From Melieria omissa (Eukaryota > Arthropoda > Insecta > Diptera > Ulidiidae), in NCBI GenBank assembly GCA_963971225.1, contig OZ020269.1, positions 42,243,264-42,307,263 on the forward strand: a stretch of 64,000 nt of DNA, given 5' to 3'. Shown in pieces: positions 1-11,286 of the stretch. The translations under genes and the position numbers were made by a program. How positions within the stretch are numbered: the stretch's first letter is position 1; each line of letters begins with the position of its first letter. Below the pieces are notes generated by a model that made no database searches, was not told the origin of the DNA, and saw only the letters and a list, made by a program, of their open reading frames with translations.

Positions 1-49
1 CAAGACAGAACTTGCTATATTGACATCTATTTTTGACGGCATATTGCAG

Positions 50-137
50 TTGGATATGAGCCAAATGCGACAATGAATACAGCACACCACATGCTGCTCT
101 ATGGTTGTGAAGAACCTGGATCACCAAAAACTGTTTG
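50..137 (+). CDS. Phm: Phm exon a (peptidylglycine alpha-hydroxylating monooxygenase), partial gene
   Basis: Internal exon of the copper monooxygenase that hydroxylates the alpha carbon of C-terminal glycine in neuropeptide precursors, the first step of peptide amidation in the secretory pathway. The 88-nt exon follows an AG at 48-49 and ends at a GTATGT donor at 138. It encodes GYEPNATMNTAHHMLLYGC, then EEPGSPKTV and two bases of a Trp codon. The HH pair matches the first two ligands of the CuA site in the family (His107 and His108 of rat PHM), and the Cys of LYGC is a conserved disulfide cysteine. It enters with two bases of a split codon, probably Val as in VGFEPNA of relatives. Exons further 5' lie outside the window. 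Identity rests on motif recognition plus phase agreement with the next exons. Confidence 0.93.
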
Positions 138-345
138 GTATGTTAAAACTTATTGCGACTGTTTATTTTAACCCTACCCGAACTTCGTTTTGGAAAACGA
201 TTTCTTATTTACAGGTACCAAAGTTAAAAAAAAAAAAATTAATTAATGAAATTTAGGCATCAATTACGGCTGTACATTTTTCGCATAAGGTAAACCGATG
301 GTTTGTGCGCACGTAATTGTCACATCTTACATTGTGAAAATTAGG

Positions 346-533
346 GTTTGAAGAACATTCGCGAAACGGTGTCTGTTTTGTTATTGGTGTACTTATTACT
401 TAAGAAAGACGAATAGTTTACTTTTACGGTTTGAGGGTTTAGGGTTTATGTTTAGAGTTTGAAGAACATTCGCGAAACGGTGTTATTTTTTTGTTATTTG
501 TGTACTTATTACTTAAGAAAGACGAATATTTTA
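346..533. repeat. Direct duplication of about 78 bp
   Basis: Two copies of an AT-rich unit begin with GTTTGAAGAACATTCGCGAA at 346 and 457. Both continue through TTATTACTTAAGAAAGACGAATA. They differ at a few positions and are separated by about 35 bp containing AGGGTTT repeats. No coding content or known family is recognised. Confidence 0.7.
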
Positions 534-725
534 CAATTTAAAATACGGTTTTTTTTTTAAGTTGAAATTTCAGGTGAATTTGGTTAATTTGCGTGGGTTT
601 CTGAAAAATTTAACTTCTACATTTACTGCAAACTTAACGTAATGATAGAATAATCAGAAGCATTTTATGGGCCTTAATTTATTTTTCAGCAGGAAAATGC
701 TACATTTCACAGTTTTAGAAAAACA

Positions 726-956
726 ATGAACTTTTGCAAGGACAAAAATATTCAATATATTTTTGATTGGCCAGTTGGAATTCTTGACTTCAAAAACATC
801 AAGCATCTTTGGGTTCTCGAGGGGTTTACGCAAAACAACAAAATTTTTATTCAACGATTGACTTTACAAAAGCTATTAAATAGGTTGGGGCTTGCATACC
901 GGCACAAACTCTTCAGAATCTTATTTGATTTGTGCCTAAAATATTTCAAACCGTAA
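726..956 (+). pseudogene. Possible Tc1-like transposase fragment
   Basis: A 76-codon frame contains FCKDKNIQYIFDWP, followed by KNIKHLW. This resembles the region around the last acidic residue of Tc1-type DDE transposases, where the usual pattern is DWPaxSPDLNPIEHLW. The central SPDLNPI stretch is degraded here and the downstream part does not match well. No terminal repeats were found. It is either a short old Tc1 relic or a chance frame. Confidence 0.4.
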
Positions 957-1225
957 TGGGATATGGACAAATTATTAAAAAAAACTCTTTAGAGTACCTT
1001 GAGCTATGAAAACATTTTTACTTTATGCAATTTTATATATTTTTTATGTGCCATCAAATTGTGCCATTTTTATCAAAACAATTAATAAATTGGCAGAGCA
1101 GTTACTTAATTGCGATTTCCTTTTTTAGCTCTTATAGATTATATTTTACAAAAAATATTTCAATAAGAATATTTTAACTGAATCAATGTTTTAAAGAAAT
1201 TGTAACAAAATCCAAGCTGATTTAG

Positions 1226-1677
1226 GTGAGTTTATGGGAATTGCCACCAGGGTACTCGGAGGCTACGTATAGCAATTTGGATTCCGAATCCACGCATAAG
1301 CTACAAGTTGCTTTCAATAATGTAGATCGATATTTTTACTGTGTCAAACGGTTTGACCACATTTCCATCTACTGCAACGAAATATTTTGCCGCAGCTTAC
1401 AGAGCTACATGGAAGCAATAAATTTTATCTTTTTGCATAAAATTATCCTTCCAAAAGGCCCCAGTATCTGCATGAAAAACTTAAATTCTCTAAGTTTTCG
1501 TTCTTGTTTTTTCTTTTCTTTTTTCTCTTTTAAATATTAAGATTGCATTGAATTGCTAATCAATTGTTAATAAGTCTAAGTAATCCTTGTAATCAGCTTG
1601 TTATCAACTTGTGGCATGTAAAAGAAGTGATTCTTAAATGCCGATGTTTTTGTTATTAAATAAATAAATAAACTGCA
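1226..1677 (+). mobile_element. 3' end of a CR1/jockey-like LINE
   Basis: The frame carries the C-terminal part of a LINE reverse transcriptase: YSNLDSESTHKLQVAFNN, a DHIS motif and FLHKII. The same pattern occurs in LINE copies at 40667-41105 and 62272-63403. The fragment ends in a TAAATAAATAAATAAA-type tail at 1654-1677, marking the 3' end of a + strand copy. It is strongly 5'-truncated, with reading-frame decay after about 1500. Confidence 0.7.
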
Positions 1678-3486
1678 GCCGCATCTACTCAAAAGACTTT
1701 AGGCCAAATATGTTGACGTGATTCTTTCTCAAAACACTCGAAAATCTTTTTGATCTGCATGTGCGAGAAACTCTGGGACGCTCAGGGATACCAGACTCGC
1801 AGCACGCATACATGAAAGGCAGGTCCAAGGAGTTTGCATTACATTCACTAGTTGCGCACAAAACAAAAAAAGCTCTGGAATTCAAAGAATACGATCTTGA
1901 TATCCCGCGTTCAACAACATAACTACCGATGCCATCATAATTGGCATTAAGGCCTGCTTGCCTACAGAAAGATAAGAGCTGAGTGGAATGGTGCTACATT
2001 AAGAGGTGTCCAGAGGTACTCCGCAAGGACGAGTCTCATCACCACTACTTTGGCTGCTGGTGGTCAACAGAATCCTGGTTCACTTCAAAGGCAAGGCACC
2101 GAAACTTTTTGCATATGCAGATGACATTGCGATAGTTCTAACCGGGAAATGCCTTCCGACTCTCAGCAATCTTTTAATGCTGCTACGCTAAGAACTGTAC
2201 ACAGCTGGGCAGAAAGCACTGGTTTAAGCGTGAACGCGGAGAAAACAGACATCCTTCTCTTCACCGGAAGGTACAAAGTTCCGTCGTGGATAGCTCCACG
2301 ACTCAACGGATCTCCACTCACTCTCAAACCTCACACCAAATACCTATGAGTTATGTTGGACAGTAAGCTTCAGTGGAAGCTCAACGTGGAAGAGAGGACG
2401 AAAAAAGCCTGCAATAAGACTTGGGGGAAAATACATACCTTAAACCTTTTGTTCAGCGCCTGACTGCATTTTGCATGACAGGAGCTATAGGAACCACTCC
2501 TAAGGCAGTTCTAACGTGATTCTTAGCCTTCCACCCATCGACCTCTAAGCGGAATGCTTGGCGGCACAATCCCCGAAAAAGTTAAGAGCTACAGGACAGT
2601 TTACATGCAGGTCCTTCGGACATAGCTCTGTAGGTCAAAAGGCAGTGAACAGCTCCGATTACATTATTCCGCTGCTGAGTCCTGGGAAATGGATAAAAGC
2701 GACAATAGAAGAGGAAGGCTGGCGCAAAGGGATGACACCTAAGCGCAGAACCCTCAACATTTACACGGACGGCTTCAAAATGACATAGAGAGTTGGAGCA
2801 GGGATTTTCTGCCCGGAACTGGGCAACGAAAAACCGTTCCGGTTGCCCAATCACTGCATCATCTTTCAAGCCGAGGTAATAATCAATAAATTTTTATATG
2901 GATAGTCAATCTGCTATTAAGGCGATAACTTCTTCCTGCATGTCATCCAAAAATGTCCTGCAATGCCGGGTAGCAATGGAAAGGCTGACTGCGAATCGAA
3001 AGCTACATATCTATCGGGTACCTAGTCACAAAGGTATAGAGGGAAATGAGGCAGCAGATGATGTCGCTAAAAGTGGTGTTCATCTGGCAGATGAGCAAAT
3101 AAGCAACGTTCTGATGTCTCTGCGGGCATTCAACAGAAGTTTGGAAGACAACCTAATAAGAAAAGCGAAGGCGAGGTGGAATTGTTTAACTACCTGCACA
3201 ACCGCTAAAATAATGCTTGAGCGATTCAATGGAAAGCTTACGAGATTCGTCCTCTCCTTCCCGATAAAGGACTGCGATGGCTATGTAGGCGTACTAATGG
3301 TGCCAAGGAAAACCTGGAGCACATACTTCGCTTCTGCCCGGCCATCTCAAGACTATGCTTTACCCATTCTTCTTTGGGTTGAAAGAGGTGCCGCCATTCA
3401 AGAGGCACGCCATTAAATCACTATTGAACTTCACTAGGAACACCCACATTCTCACCGATCACTTCTACGGCGATCCGCAACACTAA
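1678..3486 (+). mobile_element. 5'-truncated LINE with reverse transcriptase and RNase H
   Basis: Decayed ORF2 of a non-LTR retrotransposon with an RNase H domain (I/R1/LOA-type organisation). In order: a QHAYMKGRS-type palm region near 1800; SRGTPQGRVSSPLLW at about 2006; the polymerase motif FAYADD at about 2110; NAEKTDILLFTGR at about 2240; an RNase H start LNIYTDG at about 2752; MDSQSAIKAI at about 2898; VPSHKGIEGNEAADDVAKSG at about 3015; and an ORF end near 3486. Several stops and frameshifts break the frame, for example TGA after the YADD region and TAG at about 2786. It begins right after the A-rich tail of the preceding LINE. Confidence 0.8.
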
Positions 3487-3885
3487 GGAGCTCTAACTGG
3501 TACCGCTAAAGACCCAATAGGTAAAAATAGGCAAAATAGTGCAAAACACAAAACGAACCAGTAAAAGTGCATAAACGAAAATATTAATCACATTGAAAAC
3601 AATTGAAAACACACCACACAGTGATTAAACAAATAACAACTACCACCAAAATCGCTTAAAACGCGCAAACAAAAAATAGCAACAATTATACACGCACGCA
3701 CAAATAGTCGCACAATCACTTACAACCACATACGGAGCCCCAAACGAAAATTCAAACAACAACAACAAGCAGAACAGCAGACCAACGATCAGCAGCGTGG
3801 GAGTAGCGGCATACACGGCAGCAGCGAGCGCTACGTGGGAGCACCCGACCATAAGTATTGTCTGTCCCCTTGACAATACTGACTG
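3487..3885. other. A-rich stretch without a gene
   Basis: Low-T, A/C-rich sequence with many AAACAAA and ACACACC tracts. It may be the 3' UTR of the LINE upstream. Apparent frames in it are compositional. No gene is recognised. Confidence 0.4.
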
Positions 3886-3888
3886 TAA

Positions 3889-4310
3889 AGGCTTGATTAC
3901 ACGTAACGAGTCGAGTGACGAGACGAATTGGGATAGCGAGCAAAAGCGACGAGTTGTTCAAACGTATTTTGACACGTGGCGAGTCAGTTCGGTTTTACAA
4001 TGCACAAAACCGCGCAATGCAACTCGCGCAATTAAACTCAACCAAGCGAAAAGTGGTGTGTGACGCATACCGCATGTCACGAGCGATTCCGCATGTGACG
4101 AGCGATTCCGCGAATCGCTGCGAAAAAGAGAAAAATATAACGGTAAAGTAGTGGTCGCTCGGCCTAGCAAACAAAATGTGATTCTAGTGACTCTCTCGCC
4201 ACTTTCACCGGTCACTGACTCAATCGAAAACTCGCCTTACCGTTTAGACGAAACGAGTACTCGTTAAAGTTGATGTCTCGTCGCTCTACTCGTTACGTGT
4301 AATCAAGCCT
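3889..4310. mobile_element. Harbinger-like MITE, 422 bp
   Basis: Terminal inverted repeats of about 37 bp start AGGCTTGATTACACGTAACG and differ by two bases between ends. The element is flanked by TAA at 3886-3888 and 4311-4313. A 3-bp TWA duplication is the hallmark of PIF/Harbinger. The interior has no transposase but repeats GACGAG and CGAGCGATTCCGC motifs. It is non-autonomous and the boundaries are exact. Confidence 0.8.
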
Positions 4311-4313
4311 TAA

Positions 4314-4937
4314 GTTGACTTATTTGATTTATTATACCGAGCGGTTGGTGTCCCATTGTGTATATTTCCTGTATACACAACTAACCCGCTTGATTATCGT
4401 TGCACTTGCAGTCGGAACATACTTTGCATATGTACATTTTCCCATAGGTACATATGTAAATAATGTCGCTGAACTCTTAGTGCAGTTCCACATATTTACA
4501 GAGGCACTACATTAACCTCTTTATGTAGTACACCGGAAAAAATAAGTTGTGGAATAAGTTCACTAAAAAATTATATTTTCTTAAAGCCTTTAAGATAAAT
4601 ACTTAGAAGCTTGTTGTTTCCAATTCCTTTGGAGCAATTATTTCGTTTTCCTGGGCAACAACGCACATTCGATTTTTTCCCAAACATCATTACATTTTCG
4701 CCCCATCACAAAATTCTTTCGCGTGTTCACTCAAACCCCTATTGAGGTGAAATACTTCGAAAAATTGTTTGCACCTTTCGTGAATTTGCTCCAGTTTGCG
4801 ACATTTCTAGTCGGTTTTGTGCCACATTTGTAATATCTTTCGAATTCTGTTGGTGCTATTTCTCGACCCTTCCTCCTGTATCTATCAACAATCGATATAT
4901 TTATATTTTTAACTATTAAATAATCCTTCATTTCGAA
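4314..4937. other. No gene recognised; flank or leader of BEL relic
   Basis: AT-rich sequence. The last 200 bp may be the 5' untranslated leader of the BEL element that follows, but no LTR or primer-binding site could be identified. Confidence 0.3.
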
Positions 4938-6230
4938 ATGCCAATCCAAAAATCGTTCGAACAGAGTCATGCTCTCTCCAAGAACATTTTTGATTTCGAA
5001 GCGGACAATTTGGTCCACTTTTGTTCCAAATTCTCTTCTATTCCTATCGAAGAGTTAACGCCCGCACTCCTCAAAGCGCATTTAGCCGATCTCAATGGCT
5101 ATTATGCGGATCTAAAGGTAGCCTTTTCGCAAGTTGGAATCACCCCTGATGACGACCTGCCCAAAACTTTCAAATTGATCGCTCGCTGCAAAATGGAACT
5201 GTGCCGAGAACGAGTATATGAAACCATGGCCCAGATTTCGGGCCTCATGGACGCTCAGCAACCTTCTCTCGCTGAAACCACTCGTCCAGCGGAAACCCCC
5301 TTCCATTCTGCAACAGAGCAGGCAAATAATTCTATTTGTCTAAATGTCCCTCCTTGCGACACCGAAATTTTCTCCGGCGGGTATGAAGATTGGCCGTCCT
5401 TCCGCAAGATGTTTTCGGCGGTTTATATTCACCACGCGAAACTCACCTCTGCCCAAAAATTATATCACCTCCGATATTAAACGACCGGAAAGGCTGGCGC
5501 CATCGTAAGGCAGTATCCATTGAGCGATTCTAACTTCGAATTGGCATGGAATGCGCTGAAATCCTGATTCGAAAATCGGCGGATTCTGGTTGATAAACAG
5601 GTCAACACGCTCTTGAGCCTCCCTCAAGTAGCTGTGGAAGACAGTGAAGCGCTGCAAAGCCTTCAAAATGCAATAAACAATTCTCTGTCCGTCTTATCTT
5701 CTCTGGACGTCTCGACAGAGGATTGGGACCCGATCCTGGTCTATATTTGTTCAACAAATCTCCCGGAAGAGACTTTATCCCTGTGGGAACAGTCCCTTAG
5801 TTCCCGGAAAGATCCTCCAACCGGGGAGCAAATGAACACGTTTTTGACCAGCAGATATGAGGTCGTGGGAAGACTAAACCTTATGAGGCCGACCAAGTCC
5901 GTGTTTTCTCACAACCGGGATCAAAACGGAGCTCAAAACTTAGCTGAAAGCAGATGGACTTTCCTCTGTCCTGTTTGCAGTGCGGCTCATGCGCTCAAAC
6001 TATGTTCGAAGTTCAGAAAGTTATCTGTTTATGATCGAGTAAAGGCAGTACGAGCCCACAACTTGTGCACAAACTGTCTGTCCCACTTGAATCGGGATTG
6101 CACAAGTAAACACACTTGTTCGCAATGTCAGAAGCAGCATCATTTTATCCACTTCTCTTCTGACATCACCCCAAATCGGCAAAGAGACACCAGCTCACCA
6201 ATTTTCACGACTCTGTCTCGGAGTCCATAA
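4938..6230 (+). pseudogene. BEL/Pao retrotransposon gag relic
   Basis: One reading frame interrupted by two nonsense codons (5478-5480 TAA, and TGA near 5565) encodes a BEL/Pao-type Gag. The N-terminal half contains FSGGYEDWPSFRKMFSAV, the capsid-like pattern of this family. WDPILVYICSTNLPEETL lies near 5725. The C-terminal part is rich in Cys and His, with CPVCSAAHALKLC, then HNLCTNCLSH and CSQCQKQHH, as in BEL nucleocapsids. A second copy of the family lies on the - strand at 23941-25570. Neither the protease nor the polymerase follows in frame, so this is a truncated relic. Confidence 0.85.
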
Positions 6231-7194
6231 ACACAACAGCTCATTTTTTTCGAGAAAATCCCGGAGTTCTCAAGATGAGTCATCTTCCGTCACCTCTCGA
6301 AGACGGAAAAACCGCCCTGTGCAGTCCCTTAGCACAACGGTTAAGGAAACAGCCCCTCGCCCCATGTCTAAATCTAGACAGTTTGGGCAGACCGCAGCCG
6401 AAACGCAACCTCCGTGCAACGTTCATCCTCAATTAGCAACAAGCCGTAGACGACGACCGCAGGAATTTAGTCGGACTCGCTCGCCTCGCCTTGACAGCAC
6501 AACCCGTCCGCACGCGAATCAGCCCCACCCTCGCGACAGCAGCTACAGCCAACGGAGATCTGAAGCAAGGCTCCAGTCCAGCAAGTAGCGCGGACGCCGA
6601 GTTCGGACCCTTCCAACACGAGCCATCCAAGCCCTACTGGAGCTCCGAGGGGTCCATCAATGCACGAGTGCATCCGGCCCCAGGATGTTTAAATCGCTAA
6701 ACACTGCCCGCGACGCAGCTCTAAGAATTTAATATTGTCAATAATATTGTATTGTGTTTGTCCATTTATGTGTTTATATGTACGGATGTCAACCCTGGCC
6801 ATTCCGAAGGGAGCTTGCGCGGCCGGCAGGCACTCGAAGTACGAACTCCGGCGACTTAACATCAACAGACCCCGACCCACACCAAATATTAAATTTACAT
6901 ATACATTACATTAAAATATTTAACAAACACTCAATAATTAATAAAACCTTATACAAAAAACCGACGCAAACCATTTACAGTTCTTTAATTTCGGCGCGTT
7001 CACGCGGTTTAGTTAATGCACATACTTAAACAGTTATTAAGTAAGGGGGTTCGCCTTTTTCGAAATTCAGACAGAGTATAAAGTAAGCTATTTTTATTTT
7101 TTAGTTATTTTATATAGTCAAAATCGTTATAAAATTGTGTATTTTATATGTTATCGCACAGTTAAATGGATACGGTTTGACAATAAACCTTCCT
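6231..7194 (+). other. Degenerate BEL downstream sequence and possible LTR remnant
   Basis: Frames at 6319-6588 and 6491-6700 are rich in Arg and Ser with no recognisable domain. The stretch 6720-7070 includes TAATAAAACC, a possible polyadenylation signal, and could be part of a 3' LTR. No second LTR copy was found to confirm it. Confidence 0.3.
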
Positions 7195-7195
7195 A

Positions 7196-7258
7196 CTACA
7201 GTATAGGTAGACCTCGCTTAACACGATAGTTACGTTCGTGGAAAATACGGTGTTAAGC
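7196..7258. repeat. Pogo-like terminal repeat remnant
   Basis: TACAGTATAGGTAGACCTCG followed by CTTAACACG resembles the terminal inverted repeat of pogo-type Tc1/mariner elements. A related inverted motif, TTAAGCGAGGTCGACCTGTA, lies at about 63831-63850. No transposase is visible nearby. Confidence 0.35.
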
Positions 7259-7605
7259 GAAGCAGCGGACCAGTACAAAAAGAGGGGTTACGTTTCAAGA
7301 TTTAACAATTTTTTTTTGTTTTTTTCATAATACATAATTTAAAACAAATTAACACAAACACAAAATAAAATTACATATGTCTTAAGCGGTGGCTTGTCTC
7401 TCTTCGCAAACATGGTTAAAAACTACAACCTTTTTGTTAGATGACAGTACGTAACTAAACGAATTGTTATCAAGTTAAAGTCGACTAGCACGTTGCTACG
7501 CTTAAAACGGGAATTTCCCCATTTCTGTCTTACACAAAACAGCAAGTGTGCTTGATGTATGTAAGTTTTAAAGCGAATATGCGACCAAAAACGTACATGT
7601 ACATT

Positions 7606-9420
7606 AGAGTGGAATTAGTGTTGTATGGAGATTCTTAATAATGGGTTTTCGATGCTCCGCAACCTCTCATTTTATGCGGTTTGGTAAAAAAGTGCATGAG
7701 CCAAAAAATTTTGGCAAAAAAATGAATGTCGTAAACGTAGAAAAATAAGTTTGTGGTACTGAAGTAAATACCTCAAATTACTTAAATGTGAAACCGAATT
7801 TTAAAAATATCAATTTATATGCCGATGGCAGGCCACCAAACTTGCACTTTATGAAGGTTGGTGACTTGAGTAGAAATTATTGCAATTTGTTGAATGTAAG
7901 TTCGAGTACTATTACTATACTAAAGTACTATTTTTGGAACTCTGTGAAAGCTTTCCCTCTTTTTTTTTTTGCTTTCCATATGCCTTGTACCGTTGCTTGA
8001 AAAAAATGTCACTTCATAGGAATAAAAGTGCAGTGTCATCAAACTTTAGATAAACTTATAAAAAAAGTACTTCTTACTACTTCGAGATTTTACAGTGTGG
8101 ACTCCAGCTGCACAAACTTGCACGTTTTTAAGAAATTCAACATTTTCAGTGACGTATACAGTCAAAAATAGGGACCTTTTTGCAGCATGGTTGGCAGGAA
8201 AACATAGCGACCACTGCTGCTTTTTGCTTGAGCTATAAATTTTTGTATGTAATAATATGCAAACACCACTTGATTTAGAAGAATTACAAAAAAAAATGTA
8301 GATTCGATTGAAGGCTTCGGTAATACTGGGTGGCTTGCTATCGAATTAAGGCAACTTTCGAAAAGAAACAAAACTTGTCAATGCCTGCAGAACCAATTAT
8401 ATCAGCTAATAGGAAAATTAATAGTAAACATGAAAACCGAAACTCTGATACACTGCAATATAAAAAAAATTTAATTTAAAATTTTGTCTAAAATAGATGT
8501 AGAGGGTTTAATTTCCAATAATTCATGATGGAAACCCGATTATCCTAGCAGTAAAAATTAACAAATTGTAATTTTGAACGAAAATATATGCTCTACTGAG
8601 TTTATTTAGAGGTGTTATTATTTTTTATTTGGGTTTGAAATTACTTAGGTCCGCATAAGTATGCACAGATATTTGTATTTTTTTTTAATATTTCCTTTTT
8701 TTATGACAAGCGTAATTGTAGGTCGATCGATACCATTTTTGGTATATACCTTTATATTCATGATATGAATGTACCAAATTCAATCAATATATCTTGTATA
8801 GTTTCCGAGATACTGTCAACTTAGTATTTGGTTTGTATGGGAGGTGGGCGTGTCCGTGGGGCGATTGAAGTAATTTTTAGCGTACTAACTTCTCTTTATA
8901 ACAAAATCATATGTACAAAATTTTATTGCCGTACGACTATTCCTTCTATTTTTGTCCCTCGCTACTTTGGACTCGCGACACTGTGCGTCGCATCGAGGTC
9001 AAAGTTCACAAAAAAGCTGGGATATTCGACAAATATCTCCACAGCTGGTCAGAAGTTGCTCTTAGACGGTTAAAATCTATGACCGACTCAAACATACTGA
9101 TCAAACATACTCATCCCCTATCTCCAACCCTTAATGGGGCTCCCATACTAAATGGTCGTTTTTATAAAATGGGCTCCCATTGCTCCCAGGTTGCCCCCAG
9201 ATGTATCAAATGTATGACCGACACCCATTTATTTTATCTTCCGAATGTTTCTTCCAAACATACCTACCCGCTAACTCCAAGTCTTAAGGGGGCTGCCATA
9301 CAAAATTGGTATTTTCTATGCCATTGGCTCCCCACTTGTAGATGTAGTAGTTAAGTAAGCGAGTGGTCATCATATCTCGGAAACTACTGAACCGATTTCA
9401 ATGATTTATTCAGCGATCAC
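7606..9420. repeat. Dispersed repeat related to the element at 33481-34058
   Basis: 7606-7735 matches 33490-33610 (AGTGTTGTATGG, GATGCTCCGCAACCTCTC, AAAGTGCATGAGCC). 8980-9400 matches 33615-33900 (GCATCGAGGTCAAAGTTCAC, GGTCAGAAGTTGCTCTTAGA, ATGCCATTGGCTCCCCACTT, ATCTCGGAAACTACTGAACC). The 1.25 kb between has no counterpart there and includes AT-rich sequence and a TATGGGAGGTGGGCGTG motif at about 8836 of a kind widespread in fly genomes. No coding frame is convincing. Confidence 0.55.
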
Positions 9421-9430
9421 CAACATTCTT

Positions 9431-9760
9431 AAGGTGCTTGTACACTAGGACACATTTCACAAGGAAGCATGTCGGAAACAGGCAAGAAACACGTTTCCCT
9501 AGTGTATAAGGTCATGAAAACTTGTTTCTGTGAAAATGGAAACAGTTTCCGGCATTGTTTCCTTGTTTCTGGGCAACGAAAATTTCAAAATGTTTCCATA
9601 GTGTACAATACTTGAAAACATCATGAGGAAAACATTTTCTCAAGTTTCCATATATTTCCGTGTTTCCGGTGTCAATGGAAACACGCATGGGAAACATTTC
9701 GAGTTTCCCGAAAATTTTGTTTTGAGTGTTAGACAAATTTTTAAATTTCGCGTCGTATAA
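9431..9760. repeat. Cluster of GGAAAC/GTTTCC motifs
   Basis: About 14 copies of GGAAAC or its complement occur in 330 bp. Longer related pieces are GTACACTAGGACAC (9441), TTTCCCTAGTGTATA (9495) and TTTCCATAGTGTACAA (9592), partly as inverted repeats. This looks like a MITE or satellite built from one short motif. No frame is convincing. Confidence 0.5.
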
Positions 9761-10008
9761 TGACAATGGTAAATATTTTTTATGAGGAAACCCTCCCCGA
9801 CTTTAGCAAGAGTCAACGAGTTGCGAGCGAATTGTTTTATTGGAGCGATGGATACCAGTCCGAACTTATTTTTGCGGTGGAAGAACACCGTTCCCATTGG
9901 GACATTTCCAGCCCTGATCACAAGTCATGCGGGAATAAGCTCTCGGTTTGGCAAGTGGTGGCAAATAAAAACAAAAAAATTTGGATATTTGAAGGCCTTT
10001 GTTTTTAA
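9760..10008 (+). pseudogene. Possible MADF-domain fragment
   Basis: An 82-codon frame contains ELIFAVEEHRSHWDISSPDH followed by KLSVWQVVAN. This resembles the first helices of MADF/Myb-SANT-like domains (pattern LIxAVxExPxLWxxxHPDYK, then W at +10). Such domains occur in fly transcription factors and in the accessory protein of PIF/Harbinger transposons. The similarity stops after about 40 residues. It is probably a transposon relic. Confidence 0.4.
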
Positions 10009-10054
10009 GTAAATCATTGAGAAATCGCTGAAAAGTGTTGAAATTGGCATAAGC

Positions 10055-10511
10055 ACATTTTTGGTATTATTTCGATGCTAATGAGTATTCCGCCAAAAAT
10101 GCTGCCTCAGTTGTTTTGCATAATATTTCTTCTTAAGATATTTATACACTTCGTTACTTGATTTATAAAACATCTGTACAATTTTCGCCATCAGAAGAAA
10201 CGCCTTGAAATTCCATATTTTCCTACCTTATTATCACGCCAATTTGGAACACATAAAACTGATTAATGTCAGAAAAGAAGGTGTAAGATGTTGTAAGTGT
10301 AATGATATAAAAATATCAATAGGATTATTGGTTCGGAAATTACAGTTGAAAACAAGAAAAAAGTCGAGGAAAATTCGAAAAAATGACACGCCAATTTTTT
10401 ACGAAACTAGAGCTGTTACACACAAACGGTATATGGTTTTGAAAATAGCGTGGAAAAACGATTCCGACTCATGTAAAAATCTCTATGCAACAGACATGCT
10501 GTTGTCCAGTG
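10055..10511 (+). mobile_element. Half copy of the 1165-bp foldback element
   Basis: Matches one arm of the inverted-repeat elements at 36745-37909 and 57822-58986, from GTATTATTTCGATGC to the terminal CAGTG at 10507-10511, which is followed by TTA. The left boundary falls near the centre of the full palindrome, so one arm is missing. Confidence 0.75.
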
Positions 10512-10757
10512 TTATTAACTCGATTGAATCTCTCACTCGACTTTCGACGGATAGTTCTTGTAGTAATTTGGCGCATAATCCTTCAACGTCACGACGCTGA
10601 ATTCAAGGTCTTTATTATTAGTTTTTCGAGAAAAAAATGTTTTTTTTTTAATGTTTATAAACATTTGTTTTTTGCTTAAAATTTTGCTTTAGTGCATTTT
10701 ACATATCTTATGTTGTGCATTAATAGAAAGGTATGAAAAATACCTTTTGTTTCATAC

Positions 10758-11213
10758 TGTAACGATAAGACAGTCTGTCGCTGTGCAAAGCAACCCTGTC
10801 GCTACGCGTCGTGCTATAATTCAATCTGGCAACGACGGCCGCGATGATAAGGGAAACTTTTAGGCCAACCTGGCAATGATGGAAACTTTTAGTCCAACCT
10901 GGCAATGATGGTCGCAATCATCATGGAAACCTTTAGTCCACTCCGGAATGTGCGAGAACGATCTGCGCGATGGCCGGACAGGTATAAAAGGCGGCCGGAT
11001 GCGGCGCAGCGAGTCAGTCTGATTTTGACTAGTGAAGGTGCCACACGGAGTGATTAAGCAAATAATCAAGTGTAAAGACAGTGCAGTGTGAAATTGGTGA
11101 AAAAAGTGATAGTTGGTTTTTATTGACTGCATTTGCATAACTAAAGTTGTTTTATTTTCAAATTGCACAATCCAGTGATACGTAACAGCCCACTAGAACT
11201 AGTATTCGTAACA
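10758..11213 (+). repeat. 5' LTR of element C
   Basis: 456 bp from TGTAACGATAAGACAGTCTG to ATTCGTAACA (TG...CA ends). It contains tandem copies of a roughly 35-bp GGAAACTTTTAGTCCAACCT unit, then a TATA box and initiator. The polyadenylation signal AATAAA seen in the 3' LTR is mutated here to AAAAAA. Confidence 0.93.
10983..11019 (+). promoter_or_regulatory. LTR promoter: TATA box and initiator
   Basis: TATAAAAGG at 10983-10991 and the arthropod initiator TCAGTC at 11014-11019 are 31 nt apart, start to start, which is canonical RNA polymerase II spacing. The arrangement is kept in the other C LTRs except 39298, where the TATA region is deleted. Confidence 0.75.
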
Positions 11214-11215
11214 TT

Positions 11216-11231
11216 TGGTGTCAGAAGTGGG
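11216..11231 (+). promoter_or_regulatory. Primer-binding site of element C
   Basis: TGGTGTCAGAAGTGGG lies two bases after the 5' LTR. It would pair with a tRNA 3' end reading CCCACTTCTGACACCA. From memory this fits a tRNA-Leu, as used by mdg3-like elements; the tRNA assignment is inferred. Confidence 0.75.
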
Positions 11232-11286
11232 TTTGTGGAAAATTGAAAGTAAACAAATAAATAAATAAAATTATAGAAGCACGGAC

